A DNA stretch of 64,000 bases from CAZIGK01 sp964538615 (GCA_964538615.1 CAZIGK010000002.1:96733-160732), one strand, 5' to 3'. Shown: positions 16,435 to 25,612, counted from the first letter of the stretch. Notes: generated by a model not told the origin, from the sequence alone. Program-made: numbers and translations.

Positions 16435-16824
16435 CTAGCTAACGAGGTTGACCAAATTCTGCTGCCCCAAAACATTCCGCACGTAGGAAGGAACAAGGCG
16501 AGGTTCCGGTATTTCCGTCACGGTACCGTCGATCATATTGCGAAAGCGTGTGATTAACTGCCCATCTGCATCGCGGAAAATGGTGAATTTCAAATCCCCA
16601 ACCGGCATTTGCGCGGCATAGTAAGTCGCTGCCTGCCGTACCAGTTCCCGGCGTTCCTGCTCACTGGCGGGAAATTGGAAATCCTGCCCTGCATCCGGTA
16701 AAGACACGGGCTGCTGCGGCAAATTTTGCTGCGACTGGGCCGTGGTTGCCAGATCATTGGCGGCAGAATTTTCCTTCTGGCGACCGGCAGTAAACAGACT
16801 AAGCAGAGAAGACTGGATTTGCAT
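16435..16824 (-). CDS. FlaG-like flagellin-associated protein B
   Basis: A 129-residue protein: the first ~60 residues are disordered and Gln/Ser/Pro-rich, and a compact C-terminal domain has the phrase FTIFRDADGQLITRF followed by DGTVTEIPEP. It is a paralogue of the protein at 21333-21722 (FAIFKDSSSGEYITRF, DGTVTQIPEPEL). Both lie directly downstream of a flagellin gene, 68-83 bases away. The strand-turn-strand ending in IPEPEL resembles the FlaG family (related to filament length and adhesion in other bacteria), but this is a weak match and I give no symbol. AGGAA precedes the start. Confidence 0.6.
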   Translation of the reverse strand: MQIQSSLLSLFTAGRQKENSAANDLATTAQSQQNLPQQPVSLPDAGQDFQFPASEQERRELVRQAATYYAAQMPVGDLKFTIFRDADGQLITRFRNMIDGTVTEIPEPRLVPSYVRNVLGQQNLVNLVS

Positions 16825-16906
16825 GAAAATGGTTCCTAAGGCATGTAATGGCGCGGTGCGGTTACTGCGGGGGAGAAAGCCGTAGCCCCCTCCCTACCCG
16901 TAAGGC

Positions 16907-18610
16907 TTAACCCAGCAGCTTGAGCAGGTTTTGCGGTAGCTGGTTGGCCTGCGCCAACACCGAGATAGACGCCTGAATTTTCACCTGTTGCGTGGCATAT
17001 TCGGTGGATTCTTTCTCAATATCCGCATCCAGGAAGGAACCGCGCGCTGCGTCCTGATTCTGAATGGCGGTTTGCAGGTTATTGGCCGTGTAATCAAAGC
17101 GAGATTGCAGCGCCCCCACATCTGCCCGCACCGAGGTAAGATAATTAATAGCATTATCAATGACGGTGCTGGCAGCTTGCGCGGATTCTACGGTGAGGAT
17201 GTTCAGACTCTCCCCCCCATAGAGAGAGTCCGTATCGCTATTACGGATCTGCACATCAATTTTATCATCCACCTTGGATCCCGTCTGGAAGGTCAGGCGG
17301 GTATCGCCCGTATTAACGCGGAATGCCACCTTCAGTGCATCTTCCAGCTTGGTCGCATTACTCGTGTTGGTGATGGCGCCAATAGTCGCTGTGGAACCCA
17401 ATACCCACTGGAAGTAGATGCGACGATCGGCTGTGGCAATCCCCCCTTCCGTGAAGGTCATAATATCCCCAGGTGCCGGTGGATCAATGTTCCCGGTCGC
17501 GGGAATGGTATAAGTAAATTTGGCGCCATCAATCACAATATCAATCAGGCCGGTATTGACACCATCCGCAGGTCGAACCTGAACATCGGTCACCAGATTA
17601 TCTTCAAACCCAAAATCCCGCATGTAGGCGACACCGCCTGCCAGAATACCGGACATATCCACATCCAGTTGCCTGTTTTGGGCAAACTCTACCTTGCTCA
17701 GCACATTGTTCAGGCGGTTGGCATAAGTATCCGCATCATCCTGGTTGGCAACACCGGGAGATACAGCAAGGTTCAGCCCCAGCGTCCCCCCTTCTGCCAC
17801 ACCCGTTTCCAGATTATACCCGGTCAACGCTTGCGAAGCTGCCAATGCCGTAGGATCAACCACCCCACGATATTCAATATTACCAACAACAAGGCGAATG
17901 GTCAGTTGTGTTGCACTGACATAGGTCACTTCAAAGCCCGTGCTTTGGCTCAAGTCACCAACAAAGGCCGGATTATTGGCAATGGCACTGGTATTCAGAC
18001 CGCTGGTGGGAGCCGCAGCAGGAGTGATGGCATCTAGCAGAGGGTCAATCTCTGCCTGAATCACACCATCTTTCAGTTCCGCAACGGTTCCCAGAAACTC
18101 GCTGTTCGCTAACAAACCGATTGCCGCAATAGCCGTGTTGTTGTCACCAATGGTCAACTCATCTGTCTGAATATTCGCGGCGTCATACAGGCTGCCGTTC
18201 AGCAATACCACATCATTAAAACGGGTATTGGCAACCAGACGATCAATTTCCTGCGTCAGATTTTGAAACTCCTGATTCAGGAACCCGCGCTCGGATGCGG
18301 AGAGCGTCCCGGAGGTGGATTGAACCGCCAACGATTTTTGCCGCTGTAGAATCTCTCCGATATTGGCCAAACCACCATCCGCAATATTCAACAGGGTGTT
18401 GGCCTGAAAGGTATTGGTCAGGGCGGTACGCAAGGTATTCACACTGGTACGCAGCACCGTACCAATGGACAGACCGGCCACATCGTCCGCAGAACGTACA
18501 ATACGGTTACCACTGGAGAGGCGACCGATAGCGTTGGTTGTTTTGTCATTTGCCGTACGCAGATTGTTCTGCGAAAAATATGCGGCAATATTTGTATTGA
18601 TGCCTACCAT
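16907..18610 (-). CDS. fliC: Flagellin B
   Basis: Major filament-type subunit of 567 residues. The conserved D0/D1 ends are present: N-terminal GINTNIAAYFSQNNLRTAN and RLSSGNRIVRSADDVAGLSI, and C-terminal DVGALQSRFDYTANNLQTAI ending in ISVLAQANQLPQNLLKLLG. The ~330 residues between are variable outer domains that differ from flagellin A. A sigma-54 promoter lies 60 bases upstream and GGGAG precedes the start. The FlaG-like B gene follows. Two flagellins of nearly equal size may form mixed or stage-specific filaments. Confidence 0.95.
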   Translation of the reverse strand: MVGINTNIAAYFSQNNLRTANDKTTNAIGRLSSGNRIVRSADDVAGLSIGTVLRTSVNTLRTALTNTFQANTLLNIADGGLANIGEILQRQKSLAVQSTSGTLSASERGFLNQEFQNLTQEIDRLVANTRFNDVVLLNGSLYDAANIQTDELTIGDNNTAIAAIGLLANSEFLGTVAELKDGVIQAEIDPLLDAITPAAAPTSGLNTSAIANNPAFVGDLSQSTGFEVTYVSATQLTIRLVVGNIEYRGVVDPTALAASQALTGYNLETGVAEGGTLGLNLAVSPGVANQDDADTYANRLNNVLSKVEFAQNRQLDVDMSGILAGGVAYMRDFGFEDNLVTDVQVRPADGVNTGLIDIVIDGAKFTYTIPATGNIDPPAPGDIMTFTEGGIATADRRIYFQWVLGSTATIGAITNTSNATKLEDALKVAFRVNTGDTRLTFQTGSKVDDKIDVQIRNSDTDSLYGGESLNILTVESAQAASTVIDNAINYLTSVRADVGALQSRFDYTANNLQTAIQNQDAARGSFLDADIEKESTEYATQQVKIQASISVLAQANQLPQNLLKLLG

Positions 18611-18669
18611 GGCGTCTACTCCCGAGGTTGAGGGTGCTACTGCACCGATGTTTCAACTGACAGAGTAGA

Positions 18670-18685
18670 AGCGAGAAGCGTGCCA
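18670..18685 (-). promoter_or_regulatory. Sigma-54 (-24/-12) promoter for flagellin B
   Basis: The minus strand reads TGGCACGCTTCTCGCT. The -24 half matches consensus exactly; the -12 half is TCGCT instead of TTGCT, keeping the invariant GC at the right spacing. Transcription would begin near 18660, about 50 bases before the start codon. Confidence 0.75.
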
Positions 18686-18796
18686 AAATGTAATAAACAT
18701 TATAAAACAAAAGAATAAACATTTATTGAGACAGAATTTTCCCAACTTTCATAGGCAGACCATATGAACAGAACGGTCTGGGCAGACAGAACAAAG

Positions 18797-18830
18797 AAAA
18801 AACTGCCGACTCTGCAATCGGCAGTTTTTT
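18797..18830 (-). terminator. Rho-independent terminator after fliD-fliS
   Basis: A stem of CTGCCGA (18803-18809) with TCGGCAG (18818-18824), extended by six A-T pairs, with an eight-base loop and T-tracts on both strands. It lies 43 bases after the fliS stop and insulates fliD-fliS from the flagellin B promoter. Confidence 0.9.
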
Positions 18831-18872
18831 CTTTCTTTGAAGCTTTGTTGTCTTTGCTTAGGCTTAATCGCC

Positions 18873-19367
18873 TTAAACGGTTGCCCCCAGCAGGCTACCA
18901 ATATTCGGCGCATGATCCATCAGTGCAGAAGAAGACGCGATACCAGAATAGACAGACGGGGCGGCATTGTGCGAACCCGCCGCTTTTTCACGGGCATATT
19001 CCGCATCCACCTGACGCCAGGCGGCTGCCATTTCCTGTAATTGACGGATAATTTCATCACAGTCATTCAGACTATTGCTCTGCTGTACATTCATCAGCAG
19101 GAACATCAGGTCATTATAATATTCATACAGCACTTCTGCCACATGGCCGCCCTGCGCAAAATCCAGAGACCCTTGCAAGCCAATCAATACATCATTTACT
19201 TTATTACATAAATGGAAGCGTTCTTCAATTTTACCGCATTCAATAGCCACTTTAACCTGCTGCATGAACTTTACCATACCATCATACAGCATCACCACCT
19301 GACGGGTTTTGCTTAAGGTCGTTGCATTTGCCGTTTTATAGGCATTATAGGCATTAAAATGGTTCAT
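18873..19367 (-). CDS. fliS: Flagellar export chaperone FliS
   Basis: Cytosolic chaperone that binds the C-terminus of flagellin and prevents early polymerisation. The 164-residue protein opens with the usual FliS pattern (YNAYKTANATTLSKTRQVVMLYDG, here shown in part: ANATTLSKTR, VVMLYDGMVKFM). It continues with helices around LYEYYNDLMFLLMNVQQSN and a C-terminal helix. A short Ser/Ala tail extends beyond the usual length. AAGGAGA is well placed upstream. It follows fliD by 80 bases and probably shares its sigma-54 transcript. Confidence 0.93.
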   Translation of the reverse strand: MNHFNAYNAYKTANATTLSKTRQVVMLYDGMVKFMQQVKVAIECGKIEERFHLCNKVNDVLIGLQGSLDFAQGGHVAEVLYEYYNDLMFLLMNVQQSNSLNDCDEIIRQLQEMAAAWRQVDAEYAREKAAGSHNAAPSVYSGIASSSALMDHAPNIGSLLGATV

Positions 19368-19447
19368 TTGCGTCTCCTTTCCCTACTTGGGGCCACGTTC
19401 TGTGGCGTCTCCTCATACCTTGAGGAACGGTACGTATTCACCTGCGC

Positions 19448-21208
19448 TTACTGCGCGTTACGGGCATTTGCCTGTGCATCCAGATATTGCAGGATGGAGT
19501 TCACTTTAGCAATGGCCTGCTCCAGCGCAGAAAACTTATCTAATAGAGTTTGCCTGTAATTCTCTATTTGTTCGTTAATACGGCCAATTTCTTCTTCCAG
19601 ACGGACCGAATTTTCTTGAAGGGTCGTTTTTTCCGTATCAATCAAACCAGTGCCATCTGCCGTAATATCGCGGGCTGCCACGAAACTCATATCGGCCAGC
19701 CCTTGGGTCAGTTTCACATTGATACTAGCATCCACAGTATTGGCATAAATAAATGTCAGGCCTTCAAACTCTGTCCCTGCCTGCCCTTTCAGGGTGACAC
19801 CACCGGAATAGGTTGAATAATCCAGTGCGACGGTTTTGAGTACTCCGCCGACGGTAAAGACCGCTTCTGCCGTGCCTGCTACTGTATCCACATTCACGGT
19901 GAATTCATTGACCTGCACCCCTTTTTGACTTTCAAACACATAAAAGTCACTGTTGTTGGATGTCATTTGTAACTCAAACAGGCTTCTGACGCCACTCATA
20001 TTGGTGCTAAGAGCATCACGAAGAGCGTCCGTATCTATTTCCAGCAGGTTGGTTGCGGGGGGATTTTCCGCATCGCCTTCAAAAGCTACGAAATTAATGC
20101 CAATATCCCGCAAGTTTTTAGGGGCACTTGCCTCTAATCCGCCGACAATAGAGTTAATGGCGTTGTTAATTTTGGTAGAAATAGTGCGCAACATGGAATC
20201 ATTGGCTAACACAGCATCTTCTGTTGGCAGCCCTTCTTCATTACGCTCTGTCTGCCGTCCGAGAAACAAACGAAACTCATTGTAGGCATTCACAAAATTG
20301 ACGATGCCATTTTCCATTATTTCGGTATCGGCTTCAATTTTGGCAGTAACGGTGGTGCCACCGGTCGGTTGCTTAATGGTAAAGGACAGGCCATTTACCG
20401 CATCGGTAATGGTGTTGCTCTGGCTTTCAATCGCAATGCCATTTAGGGTAAATAATGCATTGGAAGCCGCTTGTGTATTATTGAAGCCGATATTTTCCAA
20501 CACACCACCTGCCCCATTGTTGGAGGCGATGTTCACATCAAAATCAGACTCAAGCCCGGTGGTGGTGGCCGAAAATTGCAGCCTGTAACTATCTGTACCG
20601 GTTTTAATGACAGTGGCTTCTACACCTGTTGTGGCTTTTTGAGCATTCACTTTGCTGAGAATATCATTCAGCGTATCGCCAGCTTCCAGCGTAATGAGTG
20701 TGCCGTTGATATCCAGATCACCTGCGGTAAAACGACCTGCTGTAGATGTTGGTTCCACCACAGAAGTATTAAGGTCTGTTACCGTAATGGCATCGGAGGT
20801 TTGGATTTTCGCCTTTGCCACAGTGCTAACGGTAATATCATAGTTAGATTGCGCAGCACCCGGCTGGGCCGTGACGCTGATAAAATTTTCGGCAGCGCTG
20901 GCGCTATTAGAGCTTAAAGATACGGTGCGATATTCAAAAATATTGTCCTTGGCTGTATTCACACCGGGTTTATTACGCAAAAAACTGGCCGCCTGCTCAA
21001 AATTATCCAGAATGGATTTCAACTCGTCATAGGCGGCAATGCGCTTACTATTCACATCCAGCTTGGTTTCTACAGAGGTGACGCTGACTTTTTTAATGGA
21101 GACCAGATCATTCACCACTTTTTCCGTATCCAGGCCGGACGCCCCACCACCGAAGACGGTTTTACCGTTGGATTGAAATGTGCTACCTAAATTGATGGAG
21201 GTAACCAT
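19448..21208 (-). CDS. fliD: Flagellar filament cap protein FliD
   Basis: The capping protein that folds flagellin at the filament tip. In the 586-residue sequence, the N-terminal domain includes GGASGLDTEKVVNDLVSIKK (near residues 22-41). A C-terminal FliD domain follows, ending in a coiled-coil (LQENSVRLEEEIGRINEQIE, FSALEQAIAKVNSILQYL). Together with FliS this suggests a filament-assembly route closer to that of gammaproteobacteria than to Caulobacter or Rhizobium. AAGGAGA precedes the start, and a near-perfect sigma-54 element lies 99 bases upstream. Confidence 0.94.
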   Translation of the reverse strand: MVTSINLGSTFQSNGKTVFGGGASGLDTEKVVNDLVSIKKVSVTSVETKLDVNSKRIAAYDELKSILDNFEQAASFLRNKPGVNTAKDNIFEYRTVSLSSNSASAAENFISVTAQPGAAQSNYDITVSTVAKAKIQTSDAITVTDLNTSVVEPTSTAGRFTAGDLDINGTLITLEAGDTLNDILSKVNAQKATTGVEATVIKTGTDSYRLQFSATTTGLESDFDVNIASNNGAGGVLENIGFNNTQAASNALFTLNGIAIESQSNTITDAVNGLSFTIKQPTGGTTVTAKIEADTEIMENGIVNFVNAYNEFRLFLGRQTERNEEGLPTEDAVLANDSMLRTISTKINNAINSIVGGLEASAPKNLRDIGINFVAFEGDAENPPATNLLEIDTDALRDALSTNMSGVRSLFELQMTSNNSDFYVFESQKGVQVNEFTVNVDTVAGTAEAVFTVGGVLKTVALDYSTYSGGVTLKGQAGTEFEGLTFIYANTVDASINVKLTQGLADMSFVAARDITADGTGLIDTEKTTLQENSVRLEEEIGRINEQIENYRQTLLDKFSALEQAIAKVNSILQYLDAQANARNAQ

Positions 21209-21306
21209 GTGAATGTCTCCTTCGCCATGTTAAAGCGTACAACCAGCCATGGCTGCGCTACCCGCTTTATTGGGGCATGTTAAACTTCTTGCAGGAACTT
21301 AGATAC

Positions 21307-21322
21307 AGCAAAAACTATGCCA
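21307..21322 (-). promoter_or_regulatory. Sigma-54 (-24/-12) promoter for fliD-fliS
   Basis: The minus strand reads TGGCATAGTTTTTGCT, differing at one base from the element before fliK and fitting TGGCAC-N5-TTGCT with the correct ten-base GG-to-GC gap. It lies just past the FlaG-like A stop; transcription would start near 21296, about 88 bases before fliD. Confidence 0.8.
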
Positions 21323-21332
21323 GCAAAAAGTT

Positions 21333-21722
21333 TCAGCTTTCCAAACGCACCAGCGGGGCTTCCCCCCCCTGACTGCGTACGTAGAAATCAATCAGCTCTG
21401 GTTCCGGTATCTGCGTGACCGTACCATCCGCCAAATTGGTGAAGCGCGTAATATATTCCCCGGAGCTGCTGTCCTTAAAAATAGCAAAGCTAACCCCACT
21501 CATGGGAAACATCGCCCGGTAGCTCTCCGCCGCTCGTTCCACATACTCCTGACGAGCTTGCTCGCCTTCCGGAATGCGCGGCTCTTCTTTTGCGGATTCA
21601 ACTACGGGTACGGCAGCTTTTTTAGGCTCGACATAGGCTGAGGTATTACGTGCCTGCGGCTTCTGCACCGTGGTGGATGCAAATGCCTGTAATCCCGAAC
21701 TGATATTTATTGTATTTTCCAT
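21333..21722 (-). CDS. FlaG-like flagellin-associated protein A
   Basis: A 129-residue paralogue of the protein at 16435-16824, of exactly the same length. It has a disordered N-terminal half rich in Lys, Glu and Pro, then the shared domain: a helix (ARQEYVERAAESYRAMFP), FAIFKDSSSGEYITRF, and DGTVTQIPEPELIDFYVRS. It follows flagellin A by 67 bases. AGGAG precedes the start. The close pairing of each copy with a flagellin implies a role in filament assembly or length, as proposed for FlaG, but the family link is only suggestive. The sigma-54 element for fliD begins 10 bases after its stop. Confidence 0.6.
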   Translation of the reverse strand: MENTINISSGLQAFASTTVQKPQARNTSAYVEPKKAAVPVVESAKEEPRIPEGEQARQEYVERAAESYRAMFPMSGVSFAIFKDSSSGEYITRFTNLADGTVTQIPEPELIDFYVRSQGGEAPLVRLES

Positions 21723-21751
21723 TGCTCAATCTCCTGCCCTAAAGGGAGGAA

Positions 21752-21775
21752 GGTGAGGAGCCTAAGCCCCTCACC
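21752..21775 (-). repeat. Hairpin between flagellin A and FlaG-like A
   Basis: GGTGAGG (21752-21758) pairs with CCTCACC (21769-21775) around a ten-base loop. It falls in the 67-base gap after the flagellin A stop. No T-run follows on the minus strand, so it may partly attenuate read-through into the FlaG-like gene or stabilise the flagellin mRNA. Confidence 0.4.
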
Positions 21776-21789
21776 CAACCCTATCGGTA

Positions 21790-23478
21790 TTACCCGATCA
21801 GCTTCAGCAGGTTCTGCGGCAGCTGGTTCGCCTGAGCCAATACAGAGATAGAGGCCTGCAGGGTTACCTGAGCAGTCGCATACTTGGTGGATTCCTCGGA
21901 GATATCCGCATCCAGGAAGGTGGACTTCGCAGCGTCCGTATTCTGAATGGTGGTCTCGAGGTTGGCTGCCGCATAATCGAAGCGAGATTGCAGCGCACCG
22001 ACATCCGCACGGATAGCCGTCACCTTGTTGATGGCTACATCCAGAGCAGCAGAAGCCGCCTGAGCACTAGCCACATCAAGGATATTCAATGATGAGGTGC
22101 CTAAAGCAGTGGAATCCACAGATTTCACCTGCACTTCAATATTATCTGCCACTTGGTTGCCAGTTTGGAAAGTCAGAGATGTGTTACCAGTACCAACACG
22201 GAATGCCGCTTTCAAAGCATCCTCGAAATCCTTAGCAGCGGTACCGTTCGTCAAGTTGCCGGTTGTTGCTGCAGAACCAGCCACCCAGTCAAACACAATA
22301 CGCTCATTCGAAGCAGCATCTGCATTCTTAAGAAGCGTAATGTTTGCATCCGCAGCATAGGTACCGTTGGCAGGAATGGTGGCGCGATAAGAATCACCGT
22401 TGATGATGAATTCAATCGTTCCCGTATTCGTACCATCAGCAGCATCAACCCGGATATCTTCAACACGAACATCCTCAAAGTTATCCAGACGAACAACAGC
22501 GGTTGTACCAGCCAGTGCACCAGACTCATCGAGATCAAGTGTACGCGTCTGGAAAAAGCTGACTTTAGACAGAGCAGAATTGAGTCGGGTTTCAAAGGTT
22601 TCCGCCCCAGCAGGATCCGCCACAGCAAGCGCGGCCAAGTTCAATTCAAAGGTGCCGCCACCAGCGGTTGCGGGATCACCCACCTCAAAGCCCGTCAACA
22701 CGGTAGCACCAGCAGCCGCAGTGTTGGCAATGTTTCCGCGATAGACGAAGTCTCCGACAGTGATTGAGACGGATACGTTGTTGGCCGCAACAAATTCAAC
22801 CTCGAACTTAGCACCACCCAAATCACCAACAAACGCTGGATTGTTAATAACCGCATCCGCATTGAAACCGCTAGTACCAGCAGCAGCCGGCGTAATGGCG
22901 TTCACCAGAGCATCAACTTCACCCGCAGCGACACCCGCTTTTAACTCTGCGTTTGTACCGTTGTACTCGTCGTTGGCAGCAATAGCAAGAGTCGCAATGG
23001 CTGCTGTACCTGCGGTAATGGTATTCGTGTTGGTCTTAATATTTGCATCATCATAAATGCTGCCATTCAACAGGGTCACCTGGTTGAACTTGGTATTTTC
23101 CACCAGACGGTCAATCTCCGCCGTCAGGTTTTGAAACTCCTGATTCAGGAACCCACGCTCTGACGCAGACAGAGTACCGGAGGTTGCTTGCACCGCCAGA
23201 GATTTTTGACGCTGCAGAATTTCCCCGATGTTTTTCAAACCACCATCCGCAACAGACAGCAGGCTATTCGCTTGCTGAGTGTTACTTAATGCGGTTTTCA
23301 GGGTGCTTACCGTTGTACGCAAAATGGTACCAACAGACAAGCCCGCCACATCATCCGCTGCACGGGTAATGCGATTACCGCTAGACAGCTTGGAGATAGA
23401 GGCAGAAGAAGCTGTATTGGAAGAAGAAAGGTTTTTCTGCGCAAACATAGCAGAAATATTGGTATTGATACCTACCAT
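21790..23478 (-). CDS. fliC: Flagellin A
   Basis: A 562-residue flagellin. The conserved ends (GINTNISAMFAQKNLSSSN and KLSSGNRITRAADDVAGLSV; C-terminal DVGALQSRFDYAAANLETTI and ASISVLAQANQLPQNLLKLIG in part) are close to flagellin B. The central ~300 residues differ widely, with an Ala/Gly/Thr-rich composition. AGGAG lies seven bases before the start. Unlike flagellin B it has no -24/-12 element upstream, only a TATAAT-like hexamer, so it is probably regulated differently. It heads the flagellin A/FlaG-like A pair. Confidence 0.95.
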   Translation of the reverse strand: MVGINTNISAMFAQKNLSSSNTASSASISKLSSGNRITRAADDVAGLSVGTILRTTVSTLKTALSNTQQANSLLSVADGGLKNIGEILQRQKSLAVQATSGTLSASERGFLNQEFQNLTAEIDRLVENTKFNQVTLLNGSIYDDANIKTNTNTITAGTAAIATLAIAANDEYNGTNAELKAGVAAGEVDALVNAITPAAAGTSGFNADAVINNPAFVGDLGGAKFEVEFVAANNVSVSITVGDFVYRGNIANTAAAGATVLTGFEVGDPATAGGGTFELNLAALAVADPAGAETFETRLNSALSKVSFFQTRTLDLDESGALAGTTAVVRLDNFEDVRVEDIRVDAADGTNTGTIEFIINGDSYRATIPANGTYAADANITLLKNADAASNERIVFDWVAGSAATTGNLTNGTAAKDFEDALKAAFRVGTGNTSLTFQTGNQVADNIEVQVKSVDSTALGTSSLNILDVASAQAASAALDVAINKVTAIRADVGALQSRFDYAAANLETTIQNTDAAKSTFLDADISEESTKYATAQVTLQASISVLAQANQLPQNLLKLIG

Positions 23479-23540
23479 GGGTCGTCTCCTACTTGGATAA
23501 CATTAAATAACCGGGCTACCTGCCCAAACTACATGCTTAG

Positions 23541-23546
23541 ATTATA
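23541..23546 (-). promoter_or_regulatory. Possible -10 element for flagellin A
   Basis: The minus strand carries TATAAT here, about 62 bases before the flagellin A start. No good -35 is seen 16-18 bases upstream, nor a sigma-28 or sigma-54 motif. It lies inside an imperfect inverted repeat (ATGCT at 23533-23537, AGCAT at 23552-23556) that could bind an activator. The remainder of 23479-23671 shows nothing assignable. Confidence 0.25.
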
Positions 23547-23671
23547 AAATTAGCATGACATAATTAACGTAAGATTAATGCAGTTCCATCATTCGCGCAA
23601 CTGTATTTTGATTGCATCAACCAGCGGGAGCATCGCTTGACCATCCACCGTGGCAAGTGGCCGCTTAAGCG

Positions 23672-25612
23672 TCAGCCTGCCTGCTTCATCGCACGTGGCT
23701 TGCTTTGTAACAGTGCGTGTAAGGTTTTGACCATTGCCTCCCTATCTACACCTGCTTGATTGAGCATATCGGTAGGCTTACCGTGATCCTGATAGATATC
23801 CGGAAAATGCAGACTGCGTATTTTTAGACCGTGATCCAGCAGCCCGGCGCCAGCCAGCCATTGCAGCACATGCGCACCAAATCCACCGGAGGATCCCTCC
23901 TCTACCGTCAGCAGAATAGCGTGTTGTGTGGCCAGTTGGTGCAGCAATTCGGTATCGAGCGGCTTGGCAAAACGGGCATCCGCCACCGTGATAGAATATC
24001 CCTGTTCAGCCAGAATATCCGCTGCACGCAAACTATCCCCCAACCGTGTCCCCAGAGAAAAAATTGCTGCATCCTGCCCCTGCCGAAGGATACGCCCCTT
24101 CCCAATAGGCAGGACATCGCCACGTTCGGGCAACGTCACGCCCTCGCCCTCACCACGAGGGAAACGGAAGGCAATGGGTCCGGTGTCATAAGCGGTTGCC
24201 GTGGCTACCATGTGCATCAGTTCAGCTTCATCAGCAGGCGCCATCACCGCCATATTGGGTAATGTGCAAAGATATGCGAGGTCAAAACTACCGGCATGGG
24301 TTGCACCATCCGCTCCCACCAGCCCTGCCCTATCCAGTGCAAAGCGCACCGGCAGGTTTTGAATGGCGACATCGTGAATCACCTGATCATAGGCGCGCTG
24401 CAAGAAGGTGGAATAGATGGCGCAAAAAGGCTTCATGCCTTCCGCTGCCAGTCCCGCAGCAAAGGTGACAGCATGCTGCTCCGCAATTCCCACATCAAAC
24501 GTGCGTTCAGGGTATGCTTTGGCAAACGCATCAATGCCTGTACCGGAAGGCATGGCCGCCGTAATGCCTACAATGCTATCATCTAGCGCCGCTTCTGCCA
24601 GTAATGCTTTCGCAAACACAGATGTATAGGTCGGGGCTTGTGTCGTCGCTTTTTTTTGCACGCCAGTCGCTACATCAAACTGGCTGACACCGTGGTATTT
24701 TTCCGCCGCACCTTCCGCTGGGGCATACCCCTTGCCTTTCTGGGTGACCACATGCAGTAGAAAAGGCCCCTGATGTTTACTGTCCCGAATATTTTTCAAC
24801 ACCGGCAACAGATGCTCCAACTGGTGACCGTCTATCGGCCCAACATAATAAAAGCCCATTTCCTCAAACAATGTGCCGCCCACGGCTAATTCCCGCGCAG
24901 TTTGCTCTGCTTTGCGGGCAGCGTTAGCCAGAGGGCGGGGCAAATGCTGAATGACCTGTTTCCCTATATCCCGCAGTTGATGATACGGACGGGAAGAAAC
25001 CAGACGGGAAAAATACGTACTCATGGCTCCGGTCGGTGGGGCAATGGACATATCATTATCGTTCAGAATGACTATCAGACGGCTATCCAATGCACCGGCA
25101 TTATTCATCGCTTCATAGGCCATGCCCGCACTCATGGCGCCGTCTCCAATCACGGCAATGATATTCCGTTGTTCCTGCTTCAGGTCACGCGCAACCGCCA
25201 TGCCCAACGCTGCGGAAATAGACGTGGAACTATGCCCTGCCCCAAACGGATCATATTCACTTTCCGACCGTTTGGTAAAGCCAGACAAGCCGCCGGGCTG
25301 ACGCAGGGTCAGGATGCGCTCTCGCCGTCCGGTCAGTATTTTGTGCGGATAGGCCTGATGCCCGACATCCCAAATAATGCGGTCATGTGGGGTGTGAAAC
25401 AAATAATGCAGCGCAACGGTCAGTTCCACCACCCCTAACCCCGCCCCTAAATGCCCCCCCGTATGGGAAACAGCGCGAATCACATCCTGACGCAATTCCG
25501 CGGCCAGTTGGGGTAATTGTTCCTCAGGCAAGCGGCGCAGATCCTCCGGCAAGTGAATCGTATCCAGCAGCGGAGTCGCCGAAACAGGGGAGGAAGTATC
25601 ATCGCGCGTCAT
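23672..25612 (-). CDS. dxs: 1-deoxy-D-xylulose-5-phosphate synthase
   Basis: Thiamine-diphosphate enzyme that condenses pyruvate and glyceraldehyde 3-phosphate, the first step of the MEP isoprenoid pathway and a source for thiamine and pyridoxal. Recognisable signatures are GGHLGAGLGVVELTVALH near residue 40, the ThDP-binding GDGAMSAGMAYEAMNNAG, and the transketolase central and C-terminal domains (DVGIAEQHAVTFAAGLA, FALDRAGLVGADGATHAG). The ATG at 25612 gives 646 residues; an in-frame ATG at 25666 would add 18. Neither has a strong ribosome-binding site; 25612 fits the family length better. The gene is divergent from the MlaC-like gene. Confidence 0.97.
   Translation of the reverse strand: MTRDDTSSPVSATPLLDTIHLPEDLRRLPEEQLPQLAAELRQDVIRAVSHTGGHLGAGLGVVELTVALHYLFHTPHDRIIWDVGHQAYPHKILTGRRERILTLRQPGGLSGFTKRSESEYDPFGAGHSSTSISAALGMAVARDLKQEQRNIIAVIGDGAMSAGMAYEAMNNAGALDSRLIVILNDNDMSIAPPTGAMSTYFSRLVSSRPYHQLRDIGKQVIQHLPRPLANAARKAEQTARELAVGGTLFEEMGFYYVGPIDGHQLEHLLPVLKNIRDSKHQGPFLLHVVTQKGKGYAPAEGAAEKYHGVSQFDVATGVQKKATTQAPTYTSVFAKALLAEAALDDSIVGITAAMPSGTGIDAFAKAYPERTFDVGIAEQHAVTFAAGLAAEGMKPFCAIYSTFLQRAYDQVIHDVAIQNLPVRFALDRAGLVGADGATHAGSFDLAYLCTLPNMAVMAPADEAELMHMVATATAYDTGPIAFRFPRGEGEGVTLPERGDVLPIGKGRILRQGQDAAIFSLGTRLGDSLRAADILAEQGYSITVADARFAKPLDTELLHQLATQHAILLTVEEGSSGGFGAHVLQWLAGAGLLDHGLKIRSLHFPDIYQDHGKPTDMLNQAGVDREAMVKTLHALLQSKPRAMKQAG

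Noticed and set aside
16988..18037. A 349-codon plus-strand frame opposite flagellin B
   Set aside because: Antisense shadow of a conserved flagellin, with no start signal.
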